Below, one piece after another: positions 8,212-15,218 of a stretch of 41,399 nucleotides of DNA (the first letter of the stretch is position 1; every line of letters begins with the position of its first letter). Below the pieces are notes generated by a model. That model saw nothing but the letters and a program-made list of their open reading frames with translations. It did no database searches and had not been told where the DNA came from. The stretch comes from Bacteroidaceae bacterium. GTDB lineage: Bacteria; Bacteroidota; Bacteroidia; Bacteroidales; Bacteroidaceae. Location of the stretch: contig JAKSJE010000010.1 of the NCBI GenBank assembly GCA_024398405.1, forward strand, positions 1-41,399, given 5' to 3'. A program made the position numbers and the translations under genes.

Positions 8212-9312
8212 TCATTTGAATTTGTATATCACAGTATGTCGGTAAATCTGTCCCGGATGAATCTCAGTGGAAGGAAACTCTGGATGATTCGGTGAGTCGG
8301 GAAACATCTGTGACTCGAGTGCGATGGCAGTCCTGGCTCCAGTATATACTTGTAGTCCCGGATGGTTGTTCCAGACCTCCATCGTTCGTCCGGACAAAGG
8401 GGAACGAAGCACTGCGACGAGCTCCACATCGCCCGATTTATGGGCGAGACAGAAGTTGTTGTCGTACTGACGCACCTTACCTTCCGGTATTTCCATCCTC
8501 ATCATGCCGAAACCGAAGCCGCCTTTCATCTCGACGGTGCGGTCGCCGATGCGTACCGGCTGGCGGAAATCATATGGAGTCCCTTCCACAGGCAGGAATT
8601 TCCCAGTCGGTATGTTGGCGCGATCGGTCTCTGTTATCTGTTCGGCATTGATGGAAAGCATATGATCCATTATGTCTCCACTGCCGGCGCCATTCAGGTT
8701 GAAATATGTGTGATTCGATAGGTTCACCACCGTAGGCTTATCGGTCTCAGCCTCATAACTAATTGACAATCCGTTATCCTTGGTAATGGAATAGGTCAGA
8801 GTGGTCTTCAGAGTTCCTGGGAAGCCATCCAGCCCATCCGGTAGGACACAGCACAGCACCAGTTTGTTCTTCGTGGCCTTCACCACATCCCAGACGGTGT
8901 GGTCAAAGCCTTTCGACCCGCCGTGCAGCGTGTGCGGTCCGCTATTCTTCGTGACATTGTACTCATTTCCGCCAATCACGAAATGTCCGTTGGCTATACG
9001 GTTGGCATAGCGACCCAATGCCGGACCCACCATGCCCATGTTGTAACGTAGATATTGGTGTATGGACTCGTAGCCAGTGACGAGATTGGCGAATTTGCCA
9101 TCCTTGTCAGGTGCGAACATGGATACGACGAAACCGCCGAAGTTTGTCACCTGAGCAGCCACCTTACCGTTGGTGATGGTGTAGAGAGCCACTTTCTTCC
9201 CGTCCATGATAGTGTCGAATCTGGCTGCATCCACTAACGGAAACGTCACGCCCTTCGCATAGACACCGATAAAGGCAGAGATAAGAGCGATTGAGATAAA
9301 TAGTCTTTTCAT
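8212..9312 (-). CDS. galM: Secreted galactose mutarotase (aldose 1-epimerase)
   Basis: Interconverts alpha and beta anomers of galactose or related aldoses. The product has 366 residues and starts with a signal peptide (MKRLFISIALISAFIGVYA), so it should act in the periplasm rather than the cytosol. GalM hallmarks are the substrate loop NSGPHTLHGGSKGFD, the catalytic His in VNLSNHTYFNLNG, and the catalytic Glu in the C-terminal TAIALESQMFPD. It follows the HAD phosphatase by 48 bases and shares a bidirectional terminator with rpiB. Secreted copies are common in Bacteroidetes that digest polysaccharides; no polysaccharide utilisation genes are in this window. Confidence 0.92.
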   Translation of the reverse strand: MKRLFISIALISAFIGVYAKGVTFPLVDAARFDTIMDGKKVALYTITNGKVAAQVTNFGGFVVSMFAPDKDGKFANLVTGYESIHQYLRYNMGMVGPALGRYANRIANGHFVIGGNEYNVTKNSGPHTLHGGSKGFDHTVWDVVKATKNKLVLCCVLPDGLDGFPGTLKTTLTYSITKDNGLSISYEAETDKPTVVNLSNHTYFNLNGAGSGDIMDHMLSINAEQITETDRANIPTGKFLPVEGTPYDFRQPVRIGDRTVEMKGGFGFGMMRMEIPEGKVRQYDNNFCLAHKSGDVELVAVLRSPLSGRTMEVWNNHPGLQVYTGARTAIALESQMFPDSPNHPEFPSTEIHPGQIYRHTVIYKFK

Positions 9313-9359
9313 TGCAGATTGTAATATTTATGGTTATATACGTATCATTTCCTCGGTAC

Positions 9360-9971
9360 TCAGTTGCCCCATACCCTCAGCATTTCTCTCAGATCATGTT
9401 CGTATTGCTGTGCGTCGCGGAAAAGTATCGCCTTCATTCCTGCTCGTAGCGCACCGTCAACGTTCACCTGTTTGTCATCGGTAAAGATGCACTCGTCAAT
9501 ATTCAGTCCGAACTTCTCACACAGTCTGAGGTAAATTCTCACGTCGGGTTTTACGATTTTCTCCTCCGACGAAATCACAGTACCGTCCATCATGCGCAAG
9601 ATGTCGTATTTCCCAATCACACGATAGACCGTATTGCTCCAGTTGGTCAGACCATACAGCCTGAAGCCCTCGTCACGAAGGCGTGAGAGCAGGACATGCA
9701 TTCCCGGTATCTCACCCTTTATGAATTCAAGGAAATTCTCATCGAACCTCCTGAACGCTTCAGCCCACTGCGGATGACGTCGCTGCTCCCTGAGCATGAT
9801 GTCCTGCAACGACATGAAGCCTATGTCGGTCTCATCGACGAATGCCGGGTCGAGGAGCAGGCGCTTGAACCCCGCCCTGTCGTTATCCTCCTCCACGAAA
9901 CCATCAAGAGTCGTGACAAAGTCATAATCAACAAGGACCTTGCCAAAGTCGAAAACCAGATTACGTACCAT
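9360..9971 (-). CDS. HAD-family phosphatase (YihX-like)
   Basis: A cytoplasmic phosphatase of 203 residues with all four HAD motifs: I is FDFGKVLVDYD (nucleophile D8), II is LTNWS, III has the Lys in EEKIVKPDVRIY, and IV is FTDDKQVN. Motif I has Gly in place of the second Asp (DFGxV), as in E. coli YihX, which acts on glucose 1-phosphate and other sugar phosphates. The cap is the small helical type between motifs I and II. It sits upstream of galM in the same direction with a 48-base gap, so a shared role in sugar handling is plausible but not proven. Confidence 0.87.
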   Translation of the reverse strand: MVRNLVFDFGKVLVDYDFVTTLDGFVEEDNDRAGFKRLLLDPAFVDETDIGFMSLQDIMLREQRRHPQWAEAFRRFDENFLEFIKGEIPGMHVLLSRLRDEGFRLYGLTNWSNTVYRVIGKYDILRMMDGTVISSEEKIVKPDVRIYLRLCEKFGLNIDECIFTDDKQVNVDGALRAGMKAILFRDAQQYEHDLREMLRVWGN

Positions 9972-10073
9972 TAGGACATAATGGGCTTTTGTTTAGAAAA
10001 CAGGCGAGGAAACCTATCGCAAGTATGAGGATACAGATTGTGCGCGTCACATCCCATCATGCTGCGCACGAAA

Positions 10074-10238
10074 TCACCATATGCCACGACCATCCTCCTC
10101 CTTCACCAAACCCTCACCACCTGGCGAATCAGTGCCAGGCACTCCCGGAACATCCTCCGAAGAAGGACTCGTCTGGATGACACTTAAAAGCTCAACGTAC
10201 TTGACGTAGATGCCAGGCTGCTCGTATGATTTTCTCAT
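10074..10238 (-). CDS. Very small protein (54 aa), function unknown
   Basis: ATG at 10238 to TGA at 10074, 54 codons; the product begins MRKSYEQPGIYVKYVELLSV and ends in a Gly/Pro/Glu/Asp-rich tail (EEDGRGIW). The main evidence is the promoter: TAATTTTG at 10258-10265 and TTTG at 10285-10288, exactly 19 bases apart on the minus strand, leaving a leader of about 15 bases. The layout (MKK/MRK-Ser/Thr-Tyr-x-x-Pro start, then a short hydrophobic patch, then an acidic Gly-rich tail) recalls the many short hypothetical proteins in Prevotella and Bacteroides genomes, whose role is unknown. No signal peptide or transmembrane helix is evident. It stands alone between the HAD gene and the OmpA gene. 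Confidence 0.6.
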   Translation of the reverse strand: MRKSYEQPGIYVKYVELLSVIQTSPSSEDVPGVPGTDSPGGEGLVKEEDGRGIW

Positions 10239-10256
10239 AATTACAATTTTACTTCT

Positions 10257-10288
10257 GCAAAATTACAATATTTTTTCAAAACCACAAA
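10257..10288 (-). promoter_or_regulatory. Promoter for the 54-aa gene
   Basis: Read on the minus strand: TTTTG ending at 10285, 19 bases, then TAATTTTGC at 10265-10257. This is one of the best -33/-7 matches in the window, and it points to the small open frame at 10238. Confidence 0.75.
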
Positions 10289-10460
10289 ACAATTCACGAA
10301 AAAGAACACCCTTGTACCCCAAGCCACCGAAATAAGACCTCCCGGCACATACCCCCACGGCAGCATCAAGCCCCGTGGTGACATCCCTTGCCTTGGGCAT
10401 CAGAGTTCACATGAGACTTGCACGCGTCAGGCAATGCTCATGCCGAGCGTACCATCAAGA
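10289..10460. other. Intergenic stretch without a recognisable gene
   Basis: About 170 bases between the small-gene promoter and the hairpin after the OmpA gene. A short inverted repeat (CCACGG with CCGTGG, around 10353-10379) and CCCAAG/CTTGGG are present, but there is no T-run, credible ORF or known RNA pattern. I see nothing assignable. Confidence 0.4.
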
Positions 10461-10496
10461 AACCGGCACAACCTCAATGGTAGAGATTGTGCCGGT
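10461..10496 (-). terminator. Hairpin after the OmpA-type gene
   Basis: AACCGGCACAA and TTGTGCCGGTT form an 11-bp stem, with CCTC/GAGA nearly extending it. It lies 27 bases past the minus-strand stop at 10523. Only a short T-run (TTTCTTG) follows, so it may be a weak terminator or an RNA-stabilising hairpin. Confidence 0.6.
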
Positions 10497-10522
10497 TGTC
10501 ATTCCCATCAGATACAGACCGT

Positions 10523-11356
10523 TCACTGCTTTGTAGGGTCTTTCTCTAAGAGTTCCATGAACTGGTCGAGTTTAGGAGTGATGATGATTTGTGTACGACG
10601 GTTACGTTCACGACCTTGCTCCGTACTGTTGTCGGCCACGGGGTTGTACTCACCACGACCGCCGGCCGTCAGACGTGAAGGATTGACTCCGAAGTTCTCC
10701 TGCAGATACTGAACCACACTTGACGCACGAAGACAAGAGAGATCCCAGTTGTTGCGGATGTTCTTCTGACTGATTGGGACCGTGTCGGTGTTACCTTCAA
10801 CGAGGACATCGTAGTCATTATAGTCAGTGATAATCTTAGCGATCTTGGCAAGCACTTCTCTGGCGGCGCTGTTGATTTCATAACTGCCGGACTTGTAGAG
10901 CATGTTGTCAGAAAGACTTACATAGACCACACCCTTCAGCACCTGAACGTCGATGTCTTTCAGTTCCTCACGGCTCAGACTACGAGTGAGGTTGTTGGTG
11001 AGGATGAGATTGAGGGAGTCTGACTTGCTCTTCAGGTCAGTGAGGTGACGGATGTACTGGTTCGACTCATTTATCTGGTCAACCAGTTTAGCGATGTTCA
11101 CGTTCGACTGACTTGTTGACGAGAGAGTCTTGTCGAGTGTTTTCTGAAGCGCCTCATTCTCCCTACGCGCTGAGGCGAGCTGGTCATCGAGACTGGAGAG
11201 ACGTGTACGTGCCACTGCCAGTTCACTCTTCACCTGCTGGAGTTGCTCTGTGAGAGATTTGTTGTCCTGCTGACAACTGAGCAGTTGCTTCTTGGTCTTG
11301 CAAGAAGACAGTCCTAAGACTGCCACTGCTGATAATACGAAAATAACCTTCTTCAT
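10523..11356 (-). CDS. OmpA-family peptidoglycan-binding lipoprotein
   Basis: A predicted outer-membrane lipoprotein of 277 residues. The signal ends in the lipobox LSSC (Cys 19). A long coiled coil rich in Gln, Leu, Lys and Ser covers about 28-110. The C-terminal OmpA domain (about 145-270) has VEGNTDTVPI, NNWDLSCLRASSVVQYL and the Arg-rich GRERNRRTQIII; the conserved Asp and Arg bind diaminopimelate of peptidoglycan. It would tether the outer membrane to the wall in a Pal-like way, though no tol genes are near. A single-gene unit with a -7 element at 11384-11392 and a hairpin downstream, divergent from the Crp-type regulator. Confidence 0.9.
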   Translation of the reverse strand: MKKVIFVLSAVAVLGLSSCKTKKQLLSCQQDNKSLTEQLQQVKSELAVARTRLSSLDDQLASARRENEALQKTLDKTLSSTSQSNVNIAKLVDQINESNQYIRHLTDLKSKSDSLNLILTNNLTRSLSREELKDIDVQVLKGVVYVSLSDNMLYKSGSYEINSAAREVLAKIAKIITDYNDYDVLVEGNTDTVPISQKNIRNNWDLSCLRASSVVQYLQENFGVNPSRLTAGGRGEYNPVADNSTEQGRERNRRTQIIITPKLDQFMELLEKDPTKQ

Positions 11357-11383
11357 ATAACAATGTTTTTAATGTTGTTCGCT

Positions 11384-11392
11384 GCAAAATTA
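11384..11392 (-). promoter_or_regulatory. -7 element for the OmpA-type lipoprotein
   Basis: TAATTTTGC on the minus strand, 28 bases before the ATG at 11356. The -33 region is poor (TTCG near 11411-11414). Confidence 0.6.
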
Positions 11393-11499
11393 TAAAATAA
11401 AACGGACATGCGAAGGATTTCAGTGGGGAATATTGCTTCGTTTATGTTTTTTTAAGAAGAATGTGTTAATTAATTGTGATACTTTTAAGTTAAATTGAT

Positions 11500-11508
11500 T
11501 AACTTTGC
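11500..11508 (+). promoter_or_regulatory. -7 element directly at the start of the Crp-type gene
   Basis: TAACTTTGC ends only 3 bases before the ATG at 11512. No good -33 is seen at 19-20 bases spacing (TGAT there); TTG at 11474-11476 is too far. This could mean an activator-dependent promoter and a leaderless or nearly leaderless mRNA. Confidence 0.55.
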
Positions 11509-11511
11509 ATC

Positions 11512-12186
11512 ATGGAAATGAAAATGTACGAAAAGATGCAGCTCCTACCTCTTTTCCAGGGGATGAGTCTGAGTGACTTCACCGAAGTGCTTCAGACACT
11601 GAAACTGGACTTCGAGCAATACGACGAGGGGGACACCATCATCCAGCAAGGCGAACCGTTCATGCACCTTATTTATATACTGGATGGTGAATTCGAGGTT
11701 GAGTTACATTGCACGCATCCGAATATGATTCTGACCGAGCTATGCGGCAACGTGCCATACCTGATTGAGCCTTACAACATATTCAGCGTCAAACGCAACA
11801 GCGAGCGGACATATTCATTCCACACCAAAGGCTCCACATTCAAGATACAGAAGTCAGTATTCACTCAGAAGCTGATGAGCAACCCCATCATCAAGAGCCA
11901 CATGATCAACTACACGAGCAATATGCTCCGCAAGATGAACGACAGATGTACTGATGTCGTTCCGATGCGGATTGAGGAGAAAATCCGCAACCTGATATGC
12001 CAGATGTGCAAGATACCATATGGCGAGAAGGACATAAGGATAAAGATGGAGGTGCTTGCCGACTGCATACAGGAGACGCGGCTCAACGTGTCGAGGGTGC
12101 TCAACCAATGGCACCAAGACGGAAAAATCGTACTGCGAAGAAGCGGGTTTGCAGTACTTAGTATTGAGAATCTGACAGACAAGTGA
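11512..12186 (+). CDS. Crp/Fnr-family transcriptional regulator
   Basis: A regulator of 224 residues. The N-terminal cyclic-nucleotide-binding-type beta barrel (about 10-125) starts with LLPLFQGMSLSDFTEVLQTL and has YDEGDTIIQQGEPFMHLIYILDGEFEV. A dimer helix follows, then a Crp-type winged helix with CIQETRLNVSRVLNQWHQDGKIVLRR as recognition region. The Cys cluster of FNR is missing, so it is not an obvious oxygen sensor; the ligand is unknown. The -7 element ends at 11508. Initiation may therefore be at the first ATG (leaderless) or at in-frame ATG codons 11518, 11524 or 11536. The M3 peptidase gene begins 14 bases after its stop. Confidence 0.9.
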   Translation: MEMKMYEKMQLLPLFQGMSLSDFTEVLQTLKLDFEQYDEGDTIIQQGEPFMHLIYILDGEFEVELHCTHPNMILTELCGNVPYLIEPYNIFSVKRNSERTYSFHTKGSTFKIQKSVFTQKLMSNPIIKSHMINYTSNMLRKMNDRCTDVVPMRIEEKIRNLICQMCKIPYGEKDIRIKMEVLADCIQETRLNVSRVLNQWHQDGKIVLRRSGFAVLSIENLTDK

Positions 12187-12200
12187 CAACAGACTGATCG

Positions 12201-14246
12201 ATGAACAAGATATTACAGAAATACGACACGCCACACGAGACGTTTCCATTTGGTGAAGTCTCGCTGGGCGACTACGAAGAAGCCATCATGCAAGGCATGA
12301 CGGACGAAGACAAAGAGATAGAAGCCATTGTGAACAACCCTGATGAGCCGGACTTCAGGAACACGATAGTCGCACTTGAATGTGCGGGCGACTTGCTCGG
12401 CAAAGCCACGGAAGTGTTCTTCAACCTGCTGAGCTGTTCCACGACAGATGAAATGGACGAATTGTCAGAGAAACTATCCCCTATCCTTTCCGACCATGCC
12501 ACCAGAATCTGTTTCAACAAGCGATTGTTCGAGAGAGTCAGGTATGTCTATGAGCATGCAGACAGGTCGTCACTCACCCCAGAAGACCTCATGCTCCTCG
12601 ATGACACTTACAAAGGTTTCACACGTAGCGGCGTGAACCTTCCGGAAGACCGACAGGAACGTCTCCGTGAGATTAGCAACGAGATGAGCCTGCTTGACTT
12701 GAAGTTCTCTCAGAACAAACTCAAGGAAACCAACGATTTCATACTCCATATCACCGATGAAGAAGACCTTGCCGGGCTGCCGGAAAGCGCTGTCGATGCA
12801 GCCAGGACAGAGGCGAGGAAGCGGAAGAAGGAAGGCTGGGTGTTCACACTCCATTCCCCTTCACTGTCACCGTTCATGACCTACAGCAGCCGGCGTGAGC
12901 TTCGCCGACAGATGTACATGGCAAGCAACACTATCTGTTTCCATGACAACAAACGCAACAACACCACCATCGTGAAAAGAATCGTGGACCTCTGCCGTGA
13001 GGAAGCACAGATACTCGGCTACGACAACTATGCCGACTTCGTTCTCGAGGAGCGAATGGCCGGGAACAAGGAGAATGTCTATAGGCTCTTCAGCCAGCTC
13101 ATCACCGCCTACAAGCCGACCGCACTCAAAGAGCAAGAGGCGCTCAAGGCTATGGCACGCGAGTTGGAAGGTGAGGATTTCGAGCTGAAGCCCTGGGACA
13201 AAGGCTACTACTCAAACAAACTCAAGGAGAGACTCTACGACATCAACTCGGAGATGCTGCGTCCATATCTCGAGCTCAGCAAGGTCAAACAAGGTATCTT
13301 CGGACTCGCCACACGGCTCTACGGCATCAGTTTCGTCAAACGCGACGACATACCCGTCTATAACGAAGAGGTAGATACCTATGAGGTATTCGATGAGGAC
13401 GGAAGATACCTTGCTGTGCTTTACTGCGACTTCCATCCACGTGAAGACAAGAAATCAGGCGCATGGATGACCACGTTCAAAGGGCAATGGAAAGAAGAAG
13501 ACGGCACAGACTCACGTCCTCATGTATCCTTGGTGATGAATCTCACCCGTCCTACGGAAGACAAGCCCTCACTCCTCACCCTCGGCGAGGTTGAGACCTT
13601 CCTACATGAGTTCGGCCACGCACTACACGAGATTTTCGCCGACGGCACTTATGGTGAGCTTTCGGGCAGCAATGTCGATTGGGACTTCGTCGAACTGCCT
13701 TCACAGCTGATGGAGAACTTCAGCGTAGAGAAGGACTTCCTCTCCACATTCGCGCGTCATTACAAGACAGACGAGCCGCTGCCCGACGCGCTGATTGACA
13801 GAGTCGTGGCAAGCAAGAACTTCAACATAGCCACCGATTGCCTCTCACAGGTGCGGTACGGACTTCTCGACATGGCATTCTACACTCTCGAACATGAATT
13901 CGAGGGCGACATAGAAGCCTTCGAACAAGAAGCATGGAAAGACGCACAGATAACCGAGACCACATCCGGGACGTGTATGTCCGTACAGTTCTCCCACATC
14001 ATGGCAGGCGGTTACGCAGCGGGATACTACAGCTATAAGTGGGCAGAGGTACTCGACGCTGACGCCTTCTCGGTCTTCCGCCATAACGGCATCTTCGACC
14101 GTGCCACCGCACAGCGCTTCCGCGACTGCATTCTCTCGAAAGGCGGGACTGAGAAACCCATGACACTCTACAAGCGTTTCCGCGGTTGTGAGCCTACCAT
14201 TGACGCACTGCTGGAGAGAAACGGAATCCACAACCACAAGAGCTGA
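12201..14246 (+). CDS. M3-family metallopeptidase (oligopeptidase/Dcp type)
   Basis: A zinc peptidase of 681 residues, the normal size for oligopeptidase A and dipeptidyl carboxypeptidase. The zinc motif is HEFGH (H469, E470, H473) in FLHEFGHALHEIFA, with the third ligand E498 in FVELPSQLMENF. The C-terminal substrate region has GGYAAGYYSYKWAEVLDADAF, typical of the family. There is no signal peptide, so it should be cytosolic and degrade short peptides, useful for a peptide-fermenting anaerobe. It follows the Crp-type gene by 14 bases and precedes the small lipoprotein by 22, so the three may be cotranscribed. Dcp and OpdA cannot be told apart here. Confidence 0.93.
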   Translation: MNKILQKYDTPHETFPFGEVSLGDYEEAIMQGMTDEDKEIEAIVNNPDEPDFRNTIVALECAGDLLGKATEVFFNLLSCSTTDEMDELSEKLSPILSDHATRICFNKRLFERVRYVYEHADRSSLTPEDLMLLDDTYKGFTRSGVNLPEDRQERLREISNEMSLLDLKFSQNKLKETNDFILHITDEEDLAGLPESAVDAARTEARKRKKEGWVFTLHSPSLSPFMTYSSRRELRRQMYMASNTICFHDNKRNNTTIVKRIVDLCREEAQILGYDNYADFVLEERMAGNKENVYRLFSQLITAYKPTALKEQEALKAMARELEGEDFELKPWDKGYYSNKLKERLYDINSEMLRPYLELSKVKQGIFGLATRLYGISFVKRDDIPVYNEEVDTYEVFDEDGRYLAVLYCDFHPREDKKSGAWMTTFKGQWKEEDGTDSRPHVSLVMNLTRPTEDKPSLLTLGEVETFLHEFGHALHEIFADGTYGELSGSNVDWDFVELPSQLMENFSVEKDFLSTFARHYKTDEPLPDALIDRVVASKNFNIATDCLSQVRYGLLDMAFYTLEHEFEGDIEAFEQEAWKDAQITETTSGTCMSVQFSHIMAGGYAAGYYSYKWAEVLDADAFSVFRHNGIFDRATAQRFRDCILSKGGTEKPMTLYKRFRGCEPTIDALLERNGIHNHKS

Positions 14247-14268
14247 GCAAACAGGACACACATTGATT

Positions 14269-14694
14269 ATGAGAACAAGAGGATTGATATTCGCAGCCTT
14301 GCTCATGGCAGTCTGTTCGTGCAACAAGAATGATGACCTTGATGAGATATTCTCTGGAAGATTCAAGATTACCAGCTACAGATACAACGGCACATTTGAG
14401 AACGGCAAGCTGACGGAACTAAACAAGAGCAGAGACAACTACTGGATCTTTTTCTCCGGTGGCACGCTCAACGGAATGCTCACGAACGGCGTGGTCTTCA
14501 ACGGCACATGGCAAGCAGACCCCGAAAGCCGGGACATGAAGGTAAGGGTAAGCGACATCGCCACCTACCCTTCCGAACTGAGCCGCTACGTCATAAACAT
14601 CCTGAGGAATGCCACAAGCTATTCCGGCGACCACAACGTACTGAGAATATATCAAGACAAAAATAACTACATAGACCTGGATTCAGGAATATAA
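14269..14694 (+). CDS. Small lipoprotein, DUF4847-like
   Basis: A 141-residue predicted lipoprotein. The signal MRTRGLIFAALLMAVCSC carries the likely lipidated Cys at 18 (Cys 16 is a second candidate). The mature part, from CNKNDDLDEIFSGRFKITSYRY, is a single small beta domain with an ending like RIYQDKNNYIDL. This resembles the Bacteroidales DUF4847 family of unknown function. The open frame extends upstream into the peptidase gene, but the ATG at 14269 gives the signal peptide. It lies 12 bases before the dCMP deaminase gene. Confidence 0.75.
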   Translation: MRTRGLIFAALLMAVCSCNKNDDLDEIFSGRFKITSYRYNGTFENGKLTELNKSRDNYWIFFSGGTLNGMLTNGVVFNGTWQADPESRDMKVRVSDIATYPSELSRYVINILRNATSYSGDHNVLRIYQDKNNYIDLDSGI

Positions 14695-14706
14695 CGAGAC
14701 AATATC

Positions 14707-15132
14707 ATGGAACGAGACAAGCAAGCACTCTTAGACGAGCGCTATCTGAAGATGGCACGCATCTGGGCAGAGAACTCCTATTGCAAGAGAAGACAGGTGG
14801 GCGCACTGGTGGTGAAGGACAAGATGATCATCTCCGACGGCTACAACGGCACACCGTCTGGTTTCGAGAACATCTGCGAGGAGAACAACGTGACGAAGCC
14901 CTATGTACTCCACGCCGAGGCCAATGCGATCACCAAACTGGCACGTTCACACAACTCGAGCGAGGGTGCCACAATGTACATCACGGCATCCCCATGCATC
15001 GAGTGCGCCAAACTAATCATCCAGTCAGGCATCAGGCGTGTGGTATATGGCGAGAACTACCGCCTCGACGAGGGCATCAACCTACTGCGACGAGCAGGAA
15101 TAGAAGTGGTATATCTCAGTATAAGCAACTGA
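14707..15132 (+). CDS. dCMP deaminase (ComEB-like)
   Basis: A cytosolic zinc enzyme that converts dCMP to dUMP, feeding thymidylate synthesis. The 141-residue product has the deaminase signature HAEANAI (H69 zinc ligand, E71 proton shuttle) and SPCIECAKLII (C97, C100 zinc ligands). VGALVVKDKMIISDGYNGTPSGF is the nucleotide-binding N-terminal part typical of dCMP deaminases. Start 12 bases after the lipoprotein stop. Confidence 0.93.
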   Translation: MERDKQALLDERYLKMARIWAENSYCKRRQVGALVVKDKMIISDGYNGTPSGFENICEENNVTKPYVLHAEANAITKLARSHNSSEGATMYITASPCIECAKLIIQSGIRRVVYGENYRLDEGINLLRRAGIEVVYLSISN

Positions 15133-15133
15133 A

Positions 15134-15190
15134 GGTGGATTCTATAAATTCACCGAATAATACGATTTTATCAAACATGGGTTCTATAAA
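15134..15190 (+). repeat. Intergenic repeat, copy D plus partial second copy
   Basis: GGTGGATTCTATAAATTCAC at 15134-15153 and GGGTTCTATAAA at 15179-15190, in the same orientation, fill most of the 86-base gap between the dCMP deaminase and the S41 protease. The following ACCGAATAA also matches the inner side of the inverted copy near 27891. Part of the window-wide GGTGGGTTCTATAAATTC family. Confidence 0.6.
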
Positions 15191-15218
15191 CAACTGAACA
15201 AAAAAAAGACGATACGAA

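Noticed and set aside
9989-10180. 63-codon plus-strand frame between HAD and OmpA-type genes
   Set aside because: It overlaps the 54-aa minus-strand gene, which has a proper promoter; the plus-strand frame has none and no plausible protein pattern.
13845-14366. 173-codon minus-strand frame under the M3 peptidase end
   Set aside because: Antisense shadow; the Cys-rich composition comes from reversed codons, and two real plus-strand genes cover it.
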